From Lucifuga dentata (Eukaryota > Chordata > Actinopteri > Ophidiiformes > Bythitidae): a stretch of 64,000 nucleotides of DNA. The stretch's first letter is position 1, and each line of letters starts with the position of its first letter. This document shows, piece by piece, positions 36,443 to 51,800 of the stretch. A program made the position numbers and the translations under genes. The notes under the pieces were generated by a model. The model was given only the letters and a program-made list of their open reading frames with translations. It had not been told where the DNA came from and searched no databases. The stretch is taken from positions 1 through 64,000 of the forward strand of contig VXCM01000293.1 of the NCBI GenBank assembly GCA_014773175.1, read 5' to 3'.

Positions 36443-37621
36443 ATTGTTCATACAAAAGTCAGCGCTAATGAAATGTCACCGCCTAATTTCAACCCACCGT
36501 TTGCTTTATCTGTCACAGAGAGTATAACCAGCTAACGCTCCAGCTAATGCTAAGCTAAGCTAATGCTCGACTGAATCAGCATCATTGACCTGTTTGGTTT
36601 GGGTTTAAAAAAAAACAAACAAAGACAGCTCCATGGCTCACCTTCTCACATGACTTCATGTGTACGCAGGTATGTTTTTTTTTTTTTTTAATTTGCTGTG
36701 ATCCCAGCTTCGGCAGTTAGCAGACTGTCTCACTGCCAAATCATTTCAAAAATAACAGAGGCTCCTCTTAATGTTCAGGTGCTGATCGTGTTATTTTCAG
36801 GCATGCTTAAATTTGGGTTTTTTTTTTTCTTATTGCACATGATTTGAAAATTCATCAACATGTCATCATGCCACAACATGATTTTTTTACCATCTAAAAG
36901 TTATACTGGTATTATCATAAACAATTTGATATGGCATGGTCCTAATATTTGCTCTAATACATCAATTCTAGTCAATATGAATATGACTATGCAGAGTTGT
37001 GGCTTCATTAGCAAACTACGAAACTGTTGAGTTTCCCACCAACTTTAAGGAAATCCATAAAATGAAGCTTTGGACAAGTATAATTTTAACATCACAAACT
37101 TTGGTTATTTGCTACAAATCATGTTTTAAAAAAAAAATACTACATTGAACAGAGTTGTCACAATAAACGAGTACAGATACTTTCTGTACGTGATCCTAGT
37201 AGTCGCATAATGTACAAAACACCACGAAATATCATAAAACGCATTTTACAGACTGTGTTGATTTTTTAACTAATACGACTGTATAAGCTAATAATTTCTT
37301 TTTCAAAAATAACAGCCATGCCAAGTGGAGCTGAGAAAGCAAAGAGATAAACAGCATGTGACATTGCTGACTGAGAAAGAAGAAAATATGCCATTAATGA
37401 GCTTAATGAGACCTCTCAGTATACACATTAATAGGAGGCTCAATGAATGTCAAATGTATGTATTTTCTATTACTTCTTCTGCTTGAGTTTATCCATCCAT
37501 CACATCGTCCCTAGTTTGTGTTTTCTCACTCAAATATGTTAATGATTTCACTTACACACTGGATATCAGCTTTTTCGGCAATATGGACTTGAAAAAAGTT
37601 GGAATTCGTCCCACCCCTCCA

Positions 37622-37656
<35 letters not shown>

Positions 37657-40100
37657 AAATTGTAAGCATAATGCATGAAACAAAACAAAAAATACATTAA
37701 AAAAAAGATGTGTACATCAACTACCACCAATGGCACACATACCACAGTTTGAGAACCCCCTCAATGTACAATGATATTAACATTTTTCAGATGACATTTT
37801 TAGCACCTGTTGCATTACTGGCATTTTTCCAGCAGTAAAGGCTGCTGTGCAGAGACACATTCAGAGAAACTATTCAATGTATTAATACCACTTATGCCTA
37901 TGAGAGAGACTCCATTTCTAATTATCTCTATAATTATATACTATATAATTACTAATGAATACAGCAAAGCACAATGGATGATCGTTCAGGATACCCTCTC
38001 TTGCATCAACACAGTCAGGCATACTAATTAGCAACAGCCCATCAACTCGCTCATGCAAGCACACGCACGCATGCACGCACACGCAAAGGTTCTGAGGTTC
38101 GAAGGTTCATATAGTTTTAGCTGTCTGGACAGTCAGCAAGCAAAATGTCACACTTCTGTACGATAACACATGCGCGCACAGGCATGCACACACACACAGT
38201 AGGCTCCAAAGCACAAATCACTTTCCAAACACTTATTTAATTAATTCATCACGCCTGGACTAATCATTAATCAATTGTACTCATTATCAAGTAAAAATGA
38301 CACGCTGGTTTTAATTTCTGCAGCAATGACAAACAGCTGCTTTCATATCATTGCAAATCAAATGTTTGGTTTTTGTCTGCCTGTATAGGATCTTCTAGGA
38401 AAAGAAACAAAAACATGACCTTCAGCTGTAGCAGCAAATCATAATTAGGCGCAACCATAAAGAAAAAAACATGTCTTACCTGATGCTGCAGGGAAACAGG
38501 TGTGTCAGAAAACTATCCTTCTGTCCTGGGGGAGATGAGGCCTTCAAATTCGTCCAAATTCATCCAAAATGTCACCACTGGCTCATGTGAGAGATGATTA
38601 AACGGCGTAGACTGAAGAAATGTCCCTCTAAAACACTACTTGTTTGTGGTTCCATTTTGTCCTGGTTGAGGTAAAATCACCCCAAAACAGTCGCGGAACA
38701 TTTTCACCTGCAGCTCCAGTCGGTTTTAGTTTGGAAATTATGTGAATTGACTGCTGCTTTCTCCAAAATAAAATTCGCAAAACCTCTTTTAATGTTCGTT
38801 ATTAGAACCTTTGCCAAACAAAAAAAACCTCACACAGTCAAGTGTTTGCAGCCATGTTGGGCGAATGGATCTGCCCTCACCTGGTCTTCTCTGAGTAGCT
38901 GTTAACAAAGATTTGCTCACCTGTTTCCACAGGTAAACAGTTGATGCATTTGTTTTTGGGTTTTTTTTTCTTTTTGTTTGTTTGTTTGTTTTTTTGTCTT
39001 ATTGTGGCTTCACAAAATAATTAATACTTTGTTTTTAGCCATTTGGAGAGGCTCAGCAACAACTGGTACATTTTGCTGACATGAACGCGCCCCTCTGCGC
39101 AAATTTAGGTCACATGATCATCACCCAAGTGATTTCTGGTGCCTTCAAGTCACATAGGAAATGTTAAGACAAGGAGAGGGTGATAAGCACCCCCACAAGA
39201 GATCCTGAAAAGCCCTATGTGGTGTAAAACGGGGTAAAGTCATAATTACAAGTGGGAAAACTCTAAACTTTCTAAAATCCTTGACTTTTCAGATACATGC
39301 CCACAAAAGACATTATAATGGAAGCAGTGATGTCAGTTTTCTTTTTTTGTAATTATATAAAACTATATTTTTTTCTGAATTTGTTATCATTATTTTTATT
39401 TATTGTTTATTTCTTACCATATGCAAGTAATATAAATTATACACCTAATGTACAGCCTGGAGTCTAAATAAATAAGCAAGCTCTCATGCGTGAAAGAAAC
39501 AAAAAAAAAAAAAAAAAAAAGTAAACCTAAAAGCAATGTCAAATTTATTGTCATGGGAAAACCTGAACCCTAACCCTAAAAATTCAGCATTAAACTTTAG
39601 CTCACCCTCTAACGCAAAGAACTAATAAAGCATTATTCTCCATCTGAAAATATTTCCACCAAAACGATGTTCATTTGAATTACAAATCATCCACTGTGTT
39701 GATGAAAGGTAAAAGCTCCATGATTGAAAGCTTTCCAACAGAACCAGACAAATAATTTGTTTAAATTCTACAGAAAGGAAAACAAGAACGAATTATTTTC
39801 TCTCATTATCTCCCTGAAACATGAGAAGATTCATATTTTGTTTATTTCATAATAATAATAATAATAGTAATACAGCAGGGAGCTCAGCACCAGCTTTGCT
39901 TATTGAGCAATTTATTGAAAAAATATTGTGCCAATAAGAAGATAATTAGAATATCATTCTGTGATCAAAGGCTCTTCAACATGTTTTCAGCAGTTCATAG
40001 AAATGCTTCATGTAACATAATTTTATTTATTTAGAATCATTTCAATGTGATGTAAATTGTGATGTAACTCTTTAATGGTGAACAGACACATTGTAAACTT
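36443..40100. other. Intergenic region downstream of galt
   Basis: Unique AT-rich sequence with poly(T)/poly(A) runs and a (CA)n run at 37624-37651. A stretch with more CpG than its surroundings lies at about 38590-38880 but shows no supported exon. 'cctaaccctaaa' near 39571 is too short to be telomeric. Confidence 0.45.
37690..37762 (-). repeat. Teleost dispersed repeat end
   Basis: On the minus strand it reads 'gagggggttctcaaactgtg' followed by 'gtatgtgtgccattggtgg', matching a common fish repeat terminus (GGGGTTCTCAAACTGTGGTACGTG type). Confidence 0.5.
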
Positions 40101-40122
40101 TATAACATCCTCAAATTAAAAG

Positions 40123-40128
40123 TTTATT
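40123..40128 (-). terminator. galt: galt poly(A) signal AATAAA
   Basis: AATAAA on the minus strand, 134 bases after the galt stop codon, predicts a short 3' UTR. A second AATAAATAAA about 100 bases further (40022-40031) is a possible alternative. Confidence 0.7.
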
Positions 40129-40261
40129 TTCATTGTTTCCTTAACAACAGTTTCAAAACATTGTCAATACCATTCCCAGTGGCATATTCTGGTTTAAAGC
40201 TCTCCTCTCATATGTTTTTTTTTCCTTTCCTCCACCAATCATATAGGTTGATTTTGTCCTT

Positions 40262-40357
40262 TCACTTCAACTCTTCATCATTCTCTCCTCCTCTTCCTTC
40301 CAGGTTCTCTCTGGTTTTATAATGCTCCTCTGGTAGGTTTCTTAGCCTCTCAGCTGC
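40262..40357 (-). CDS. galt: galt exon 11 (terminal coding exon and stop)
   Basis: This exon encodes 31 residues starting AAERLRNLPEEHYKTREN and ending in an acidic tail before TGA at 40264-40262. The first part matches the conserved GALT C-terminus (human AAERLRALPEVHY). The tail is five residues longer than human, is rich in Gly/Glu, and shows no similarity to the human end, as usual for this variable terminus. The acceptor is 'atatttccag' at 40358. Phase 0 joins exactly to the CAG codon that ends exon 10, which requires the unusual GC donor. A poly(A) signal follows 134 bases later. Confidence 0.93.
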   Translation of the reverse strand, partial: AAERLRNLPEEHYKTRENLEGRGGENDEELK

Positions 40358-40471
40358 CTGGAAATATAAGAACACACAAATACCAAAGACACTAAGTCAA
40401 ACAAATGTCATTCTTTGATAAAGAGACTCAGAATTAGAGAGACTGTCATGCTGACTAAATGTAACATTTAA

Positions 40472-40690
40472 TTAAAGGACCAAACCGGTGGATTTGCAAG
40501 TTTGGGCCCAATGAATAAAACCTGCAAACATGTTAAAGTACTGTCAACCATTTTCCAAAACACGCTACTGGAGCGGTAAATTTTAGAATTGTTTTTCCTA
40601 GCTTCCTGGCAACCATTGGTTTCAGTCCATATGCTAACAAAATCAACTTGTAGAGATGTGAAATGTGCTCGAGATTGGTAAACCATCAAA
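40472..40690 (+). mobile_element. TTAA-ended MITE fragment in galt intron 10
   Basis: It starts 'ttaaaggaccaaaccggtgg', contains 'ccattggtttcagtccatat' and 'gctaacaaaatcaacttg', and so belongs with the copies at 11296, 21379 and 63868. The right end is not clear. Confidence 0.6.
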
Positions 40691-41185
40691 CAAATAATAT
40701 GCTGTTATCTTTTTTGTCGAAGCGACTTCATTTTAGTTCAGGAGGAGCAGATCAGTTTAAACAGATTTTCTTTCTGGATTTACATCTCCACACATTCAAA
40801 AGTTGTGTTTCTTGCCAAAAAAAGACATGTTCACTGCAGTCTACAGTAAACAGCATCATGCAGAGGGAAAGTCAGCTCAGAATGTCCTTCGATTGGTAGA
40901 TAGCGCAGAACAAATGGTGCAAAAAACACCTTTGAGTTGCTGATTACCATATGCACCAGAATCCCTCTTAGTAAGTGCAAAACAAATCAATAAATGGACA
41001 AATTACAATGGGTTTGCTCAATAAATGGTATTATTATGATTTGATGTTCAAGCAAATTTTATAACATTCAAATTAAACTTTTAAATTTTCAGATTTAAAA
41101 CAACAAGACTAATGACAATTAATAATAGTAGTAGAGGTATTAATGTAATGGAATGTGTGTGTTTGTTGCAGAACACACACGTCTA

Positions 41186-41428
<243 letters not shown>

Positions 41429-42667
41429 TTAAGACATTTTCCACGATTTTTAACCCATCCTGAGGAATAGATGGGAAAAACAAACAAACAAAAACAAAAA
41501 AAAATGACTGGAGGTTTACTTCAGACTGACAGCTGGTTGGTAAAGATTATCAGGCAGGTTGAGGGATCGACAGACTCGGCCTCATTAATCAACTCGCAAA
41601 CTGGTCTGGGCCTCCCTGATATATTAAACATGTCTTATATTTACACCTTAACATCTGCAAATTCTGTCGATACGAAGCCTCAACACTACTAAAAGCAAAT
41701 GAAAGGTGAGTTTCAGATGAGGGGAGGTAAAGTTAATTCGTATGTCTTCATCTCAGCTGTTGTTTTGTTTGTGTCACCGGTTTCATACTGTTTCCTGTGA
41801 CATCACACTTTCTGCCAAGTGACATTTCAGTCTATTGTTTCAGCACCATGTAAAATTTGACATTTCCAAACAGTCCAGTAACACTTGCAAGTCGCTCCAA
41901 TGTGACTCCAGATGGCATTGTTTCTGACTTATGGAAAACAGCCGAACAGAAACCTTTGAAACATTTCATGCTGAGGAAAGGCATCGCAATTAATTCAACT
42001 GCTGTCATATGGATGTTTTCTGTATGTCTCATTCAGCATCCAAATAATCTAATTTAAGCTGACATTATCAATTCTGTTATTTCTTTTTTGGCATGCCATT
42101 CCAGAGACCTAGCAACAGCAATTTTAAGTTCCTATCGTGCAAATTTACTTTGTGAGCATCTTCAATTCCACCACTCTGTGGTGGCCCACAGTTTTACACT
42201 TCCACCTTGGTCTGTTATGAAGTTCCAAAAAGCATCTTAAGGTTTTCCTAAAAGCAGCTTTAGTGAGCTTAAAGCTAAAGTGATGTTACACTTATGCACA
42301 CAGAGTAAAATGTTTTCAAATGTAACAAAACCTGAGAGGAAATAACAAAGCTGACAGGGGAGTTCTGGTTTATTTAAGTGTAATACATAACAAGCAAATT
42401 TGTCTTTTCACATTTAAATTGATGGTGCTTGCATAATTCAAAGACCAAAGAGGAAGAGGTGACGACGCGGTCGGAGGTCTGTGGTCTGTAATTGTCTGGA
42501 AGCTGCTCGCAAAAGAAATTTGTTTGAAATGATGCCAGAAATAATGTCATCTGGAGGGAAATTGTAGTAAAATTAATATTTGGGAGATAGAACATTTTGA
42601 GGTAACTTTTGAATGCAATTGTGCATTTATAAACAATATGCTTACACACAGTGATGTATCACATAAA

Positions 42668-43044
42668 TACAGTGGGGTCCAAAAGTCTGAGACCACATCG
42701 AAATTCTCTGATGTTTCCCATGTAAATCTGGAAATAATCAGAAAGTCTGACATCACAAGAAGTTCTTTGGCATTGTCAAATCATGCTGGATAACTTGGCT
42801 CATCAGGTTTTGCAAAAACTTGTGGAGTCAATGCCAGCTCGAGTGAATGCTGTCATTAAAGCAAAAGGCAGGCATACCAAATACTAAACTATTCTGAAAT
42901 TCATGTATATTTTAAAAAGATTCAACTTTTCACTCAAATTGTTAAGATGATATCATTTGCAATAAAAAATCTTGTATTAAATTCAAAAAGAATGCAAAAC
43001 AGAAGCATTTTCACAGTGGTCTCAGACTTTTGGACCCTGCTGTA
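42668..43044 (+). mobile_element. Internally deleted Tc1-like transposon (MITE), TA-flanked
   Basis: The termini CAGTGGGGTCCAAAAGTC and, reverse-complemented, CAGCAGGGTCCAAAAGTC continue as matching TGAGACCAC, giving about 27 bp of inverted repeat. Each end is flanked by TA (42668-42669 and 43043-43044). Bases 42804-42887 keep the last codons of a Tc1-like transposase (LVESMPARVNAVIKAKG...TKY-stop). The rest of the gene is missing, so it cannot move on its own. Confidence 0.85.
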
Positions 43045-43253
43045 CTCATGATGTATCCATTTCGAATTGGCAAACAGAAAAAAAAGCAATGTGAAGTCAG
43101 ACAGGAAGTAACTGTGACTGCAGTGACACCTAGAGGTAGATACATGCAATTTCAGAGCATCTTTGATTTTCTGCATGTCTCTGCAAAACTGGAGGGATTA
43201 GTAAAAACCACAGACACACAGAGATGATTGTACAATCAAACACTCCTACAAAA

Positions 43254-43492
43254 GGCTAATTAAGAATATGCATAGCCTGGGCATAACAAACTCATTTGTC
43301 TCTCGCCATCTACGCGGTGTTAACAAGGCCCTCTGCTCATTAAGGCCTTTAAGCTGCAGGCCATGAAGCCCCCTGTCAGTTAACAAGGTGAATGAGGGAA
43401 GCAGCCGGTGTTGACTTTATTCTGGAGGATGAAGGAGGAAGATTAGCCTGCGGGACACTGATCTGAGAGCAGCGCCGCTGGAAATTAACACC
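43254..43492 (-). other. Non-coding block in galt intron 9, paralogous to 15151-15408
   Basis: Its reverse complement matches 15151-15408 almost end to end, including the exact 43-base run. It is flanked by unrelated sequence: the Tc1 MITE on the left, and weak, possibly homologous GT-rich sequence on the right. No open frame is kept. Confidence 0.85.
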
Positions 43493-43746
43493 CTAAATAA
43501 CAAAAGCTGATAGGCTGACTGTTTCTCTGTTCTAAGGTGTGTCTGTGTCTGCATGTTTGTATGAAAGTGTGGAGGGGTTATGAGTCTCATTATCACATGA
43601 CAGCAAAGCTCCAAGAAGTCTTTTCCTGTTATTTATGAACATCTTATGTGCAATAATATCCACATTTTTGAGAGGACAGGCGGAGTTAAGGGAGGAGAAA
43701 CAAAGCTCAACAATGTTACTGACCTCCTGAATAGCCCTAGAGGCTG

Positions 43747-43778
43747 AGAGGAGAGGAGAGGAGAGGAGAGGAGAGGAG
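43747..43778. repeat. (AGGAG)n pentanucleotide repeat
   Basis: Six clean GAGGA units. Confidence 0.95.
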
Positions 43779-44168
43779 CAAGGAGACAGCTGTGTCCTTT
43801 GCGTGATGTCAAATTATTATGATACCTTAGACTTGACAATTTTCACGGGTTAAAGTTGCTGTGCGAGGCCATAGAATCTGACCTCTATGACATCATAAAG
43901 GTTACTTCCTGTTGGTGCCGAAGACAAGAAGACACTCCCAGAAGTTTTGAAGGATTGAATTTACTAAAAAAGCTCTAAGAGTGGCTTTAGTTTCCAAACT
44001 TGTCATCTTCCGCAGCAACACTTCTCTAAAACGGAAGTTACAAGAAGTAACTCTTCATACATATGAACATACAAGAGTACACATGATAAAAACATACACG
44101 AAAGCACATGCACACTTAGTGCACGTGATTCCTCAGAACACTTCCTGGTATGCAGACAAATTTTAGGT

Positions 44169-44200
44169 TAGTATTCAGATGACTGGGAGTCTGAATACTA
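44169..44200. repeat. Perfect 11-bp inverted repeat, 10-base loop
   Basis: TAGTATTCAGA (44169-44179) pairs with TCTGAATACTA (44190-44200). A similar 10-bp hairpin, TGTGTTTTCT/AGAAAACACA, lies at 45091-45121. Confidence 0.85.
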
Positions 44201-45372
44201 GGAATGACTAGTATGGAATTTTGATATCACAAACTATAAATTTGCAGTTCCTCAATATGAAGTTAAGAAGCTGCAGAGCAATAGCATGACTAAGTGTAGC
44301 AAGTTAATTTCAGAATGATGTGGGAGAAGGCAGACAGCAGGCTATTGAATAGAATGTTACACACATAAGCAAGGGAGTTCAAATACAGCTGGAGTGCCAG
44401 TGCACTAATACAGACAGGGCATGCCTTCATTAAAGATCATTTCTTAAGACACAGTGGCTACATAATGTGCTCTTGTTGACAAATTATTCATGAAAACTAA
44501 TTAGTTACATTTATTTTATGTATTTTTGTCATTTCCCATGCAATAAATTGCAATTGTATTGTATTGTAATTGTATTGATGATTTTTAATTTTTTTTTAAT
44601 CTGGTGGTGGCTTTTAATCTGGTGTAGTCCATCTGTTAAGCCAAGTTAAACATGTTAAATATTGGTTAAGTAAGTTTTTTTAAAGGTGTGATCAAGCCTA
44701 CAGTTCATAATGTTTGGTCCAAACCGCAGTATACTCATATAGTTCTAAGAAATGTTCATATAATTCCAGATATCTATAGATTGATCTCTTGACTCTCCTC
44801 AATATTTCAAAACCTACAGGATGTGCATTTATTTACTATTGTGTGTTTACAGCCAAGGCGTAGCACTGGCTTCAAAAAAGCAATTAACTATTGATTTTAA
44901 GAGGCAAATTGCACTTGATTCGCTTTGTGGGGTTTTATTGTTAATGTGACTGTTTTCTTTTTCTATTATTTTTTTCTCCATTTTTCTTTTTTATTTTATT
45001 ACTCTGATATTGCTCAATTCTTTGTAATGGCTCTGTAATTTAGTTCTTAATGTTCCTCTTTTGTCTGTGACTGTCATGTCTTGTTAGTTATGTGTTTTCT
45101 GTGTTTTGTGTAGAAAACACAATCAGTCAGAGAGAGTGATTGCTTTAGTGGTAGTAGATAACGAGGATCCGAATAAATAAACATACCTGATGAATTTTTT
45201 ATGATTCGTACAGAGTTTAGACAGTAGTTTTATATTGCTTGGTATTAAAACCAGAATACTGTAGCGTATATCCCATACAATAATAAACTTAAGATGTTCC
45301 CATGCACCTCAGAGAGAGACAAGTTTCGATTTACATTAAAATCCTCTCTCTCTCTCTGTCCTCATATCCATC

Positions 45373-45853
45373 CTTTTAATACTGTGTAATAATTTGCACA
45401 TTTTTGCCCAGGAGGAATAAGCAGGTAGTCAGATGATTTCCCGGATGACACCCAACATGCCGTTCCTTTTAAATGACTTCACTCCACTATCCAACCACTT
45501 CTCTCTCCACACTGCTGCTAATAAGCCGAGCCCTAAATAAGACCTGGCTTCTTCTAAATGAGCTAAAATATAACACAAACACAGATGGGGAAATATGCAC
45601 AATTTATTATGCAGCCAGCTCTGGGTGTGTGCATATGGATGAGAGTGTGTACTCCACAATTAGGTGGTTTGTGTGTATAGTGTGTGTATATGTATATGCA
45701 TGAGAGAGAGTGAGTGTGTTGGTGCACTAAGGTACATAGATTACAATCTTAGCATTTGCTTTTCTCTTAATCCTCCTTGATAAGACAGAAATAACACCAT
45801 TATGCTGACAACTGCCCATTCTTTTAATTCTCATTAAAAACAGTTTGAAGTAT
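45373..45853 (+). other. Non-coding block in galt intron 9, paralogous to 6421-6926
   Basis: Collinear with 6421-6926 in the same orientation, from the 'taatactgt' stretch through 'aggaggaataagcaggtag' and 'tggcttcttctaaatgagct' to 'agtttgaagta'. The GT-rich centre has diverged in length. Confidence 0.75.
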
Positions 45854-47958
45854 TTTATCAGCTCCAAAAGGGGCAATAGAAAACATAGAAAACACTGAAT
45901 ACAATAGTATACCATTAAAATAAATACATTAGTCTGTTTAGTTTATTCCTAATTTTAGATGATCCAGTACGTGTTTCTAGCAATGTTTATTTCTGGCAAT
46001 TTTTACAACAGTGGAAAGTGAAAAGATTCAAATTTTCTCTTAGGTACAACAGTGGAATATTAAGCTTTTTGATCCATTGATATCAAAGACAGAGCTTTGT
46101 CTAGCAGTGTGCTGTCAGATGAAAAGCAAACTGTGAGTTACAGGGGAACATGGAGATTCTAACACCCTGAAAGTAATTAAATGACGTGGATTCTTAATAC
46201 AATATATCCTGAATCAGTGATTCTCAATGTTACAAAGTCAAAAATAAAATGAGTACCTGCAACCTCACTGTCACATGCCAACATCTATTGACCTCGAGAG
46301 ACGTCAAGGAATTGTGTCACAAAAAAAGTCACAATTTGTAAAAAAAACAAAACAACAACAACAAAAAAAAACACATAACTGCCAGTAATGGTACATTTAC
46401 ACTCTATTCTGTACACATCAGATACTGTTTGCTTTATGAAAAAAAAAAAATCAAATGGTCAGTTGTCAGTTGATCAAATGGTAAANAAAAAAAAAAAAAA
46501 AAAAAAAAAATCAAATGGTCAAATGGATCAGTTTTGTGCCACATTCATTTATGGACATAAATCTTTATACATCTGGTATTTGCCAATGTAACCTAAACAC
46601 ACAGATCTGAAATTCCTGGCCATAAAATGTGACACTCTTCTACTTTGTCTGTATATGAATTATGCAGATAATCAATGACTGCAACTGATCAATCTAAATC
46701 AACTAAAGCAGTAACAATCATCCCAAGCTTAAAATATAAAATAGAAAGTCATTAAAGACTTTTAAAGAAACTCAGAAAGCAACAGTTCGTACACTTGTTT
46801 CTCTTTCATTTACAGTCATTATTGTGTTTTGTTTACTTTGTCTCAGAAACTAAACCCTATAAACCTGTTTCTGGTTTAACTGTAAACAAGACTTGGACAT
46901 GGTTCATTTAAAAAAAAGAAGAGTAAAGAGGCAGTCAAATAATTTGTATACAGGGGAAAAAAAAAGAAAAACAGAACTGGGCATTATGACCAATAAAGTA
47001 AATCTAGTCTCAGAATTCTTTTGCTCAGCTACTTCATTCAGCTCCTCCAGAGAGGTTTGAAGGTGTTCTCAGGACAGCCCAGATATGCAATTCCTTCACC
47101 ATGTTGTTAGTTTTCTTTTGTCAGGCATGCCCAGAACACCTCCTCCAGCGCAGGACAGGAGGGAAACACAAACACTCAAACTGCCTCAAATTGGTTCCTT
47201 TCAGCAAGAATTCAATGACAGCAATTCTACTATAAACTCATCCTGGATGTCCAAAATCCAAATCCTCTCACCACAGTCCAAATGCCCATCCTTATAAATC
47301 CACAGATTTTCCCATAGTCTGATAGAATTTAAGCTTGCCCCGCCTTGAAATCTGAAAGTACTCGCGTTTTAATGCGCACTTTCCACAATGCTGCCAACTT
47401 TACTTGAGGGATTTACCCGCGATTCATAAATGTCAAATGCTGTCTACATTGAGCTTCAGATTCAAGCACGGGACAGTTGTCTCAGTCACAAGCACTTTTC
47501 TGTGTAAAGCTTATCCTCTCTGTTGTGTGGATGTGGAAGTGAAACCTTCACCACCTGTCTGTCCACGCTGCAGTTGCTGGAAGAATCATCACTACTTGCA
47601 TCCAAGTGGACGAGTGATTTACTTGTGAGCTTATCATAACCGTCTGAAGTCTATGCAAAGAAGTGTATTAAGGTATCTAGTATTGAAAAGATGAAACAAT
47701 GAAAAAGCAGGCCATTGAACACATCATAGAACACTTTGCACAGTATAGTCCTTAAGGTGAGAAGAGCTTGGCAGTGCCTGTAGTTTATTTATTGAAAGCA
47801 AAGAAGACAGAGAAGGAGATATACGTTCATCCTCTAAATCAAAGCGTAGACAACAGACCATCTTTGGTGTCTTTAAAATGCTTGATTTCTGATCTCAGAC
47901 CTCCACAAACATTTTGTGTCATATCATAACACTCCAAGATTCAAAGTAAAGTATCTTA

Positions 47959-50425
<2,467 letters not shown>

Positions 50426-50593
50426 TTAATTGTTCCCCTTCTCAACAATGTCTCCTCTCTTCCTCACAAGACTTGGATGTGTCTGCCTGTTTATGACAGG
50501 GTACTGCTGTTTGTGTGTGTTCAAATAATGAACACCACTAGGCTGCTTGTAAGGTCATTTAATTAGCTTTACTGCTGTACACACTCACATACA

Positions 50594-50831
50594 TTGAGGT
50601 CCAAAAGTCTCAGACCACTGTGAAAATGCTGCTATTTTGCTTTCTTTTTGTATTTAATACAAGATTTTTCATTGCAAATGATACCATCTTAACAATTTGA
50701 GTGAAAAGTTGAATCTTTGAAAAATATGCATGAATTTCAGAATATCTTAGTATTTGGTNCAATTTGAGTGAAAAGTTGAATCTTTGAAAAATATGCATGA
50801 ATTTCAGAATATCTTAGTATTTGGTATGCCT
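50594..50831 (-). mobile_element. Truncated Tc1-derived MITE, second copy (inverted)
   Basis: Bases 50594-50692 match the reverse complement of the right end of the 42668-43044 element: ggtccaaaagtctcagacca, then 'tttaatacaagattttt' and 'ttgcaaatgata'. It stops in the last transposase codons ('tatgcctg'). The segment 50693-50758 is repeated exactly at 50760-50825 around an N at 50759, an assembly artefact, so the true element is 67 bases shorter. Confidence 0.8.
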
Positions 50832-50849
50832 GGATCCCACAGGTCCCAC

Positions 50850-51193
50850 TTACACCTGACATTAAAATGTCACCTTTTTATCCAAATACATTATCTAGGT
50901 GAGGACATCAGATGTCCTCATCTAGATTCTGCCTGCATTGTGATTGTCAGTAGTGATGCTGCTGCACTATTAAAGCCTGTATTTACTTATTGTTCCGTGG
51001 ATGAGCATCAGGCATTTTGCCAGTTGTGACTGAGATCCAATCACAATGTGAGCCAGACCACATCCCTAAATGATCTGGTAGGTTGGATTGCATCTCAATT
51101 CCAGTGCATTCTGCATGCATTTACACCTGTTGTTTTTTTCATGATGTGGATAACATATCCGGATACAAATCACATTCTAATGTAAGGTGTAAA
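50850..51193 (+). mobile_element. MITE-like element, copy 2 (TTTACACCTTACATTA ends)
   Basis: The left end 'ttacacctgacattaaaatg' and the right end, reverse-complemented 'tttacaccttacattagaat', are inverted repeats. Internal 'tagattctgcctgcattg', 'ctgcatgcatttacac' and 'atatccggataca' are shared with 7400-7962. A 14-bp stem with one mismatch sits at 50895-50925. Confidence 0.65.
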
Positions 51194-51659
51194 TAAACAC
51201 ACAACTTTGGATAGACTATCACATAAATACACTCGTGAAAGTTATGCACAGGTCAAAGAAAACCCTTCTCCGTCCTCACATTTTGATTAGAATAACAAGA
51301 ATAAGAAGACTGATTTGCAACTGAAGATGACAAATGTTTTTAACAAAGTGAGTTCAAACTAATAAAACAGGTCAGGCAGGAATGGCTGATAGCAGCAGGA
51401 AACGTAATTATCATAAATGGTTTAAATGCCAAGTCTGTAACAAGCAGAGATTTAACAAGCTGATGAGGAGGTGCAGGCACGAGCTGACCTCAGAATTACA
51501 TCCCATCAGAAATAGGTAAGAGAGTGTGTATGTGTGTGTGTGTGTGTGTTTAAGAGAGAAAGAGTGAGCATGTGCATTTGTGTGTTGTGAATTGTTAAAG
51601 AGATTCCAATCCGAAGAGCAACAGCTGCTCAAAATCAGCTCAGCATTAAGTCCGGAGGC

Positions 51660-51663
<4 letters not shown>

Positions 51664-51701
<38 letters not shown>

Positions 51702-51762
51702 NCCCTCTCTCTCTCCCTCTCTCTCTCTCCCTCTCTCCCTTCCTTCCCCTCTCTCCCTCTGT
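51664..51762. repeat. (CT)n microsatellite with N
   Basis: Long CT run with an N at 51702, then imperfect CT/CCT. A (GT)n run lies at 51531-51552. Confidence 0.95.
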
Positions 51763-51768
51763 AATTGT

Positions 51769-51800
51769 GCTTCAGGATGCAAGAAGTTGCATCCTGAAGC
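51769..51800. repeat. Perfect 14-bp inverted repeat, 4-base loop
   Basis: GCTTCAGGATGCAA (51769-51782), loop GAAG, then TTGCATCCTGAAGC (51787-51800). Confidence 0.9.

Noticed and set aside
38590..38960. CpG-enriched patch with donor-like CAG|GTGAGG on the minus strand
   Set aside because: No open frame or partner exon links to it. CpG enrichment is mild and judged only by eye.
39568..39585. Telomere-like 'cctaaccctaaa'
   Set aside because: About two units only; chance or a trivial interstitial match.
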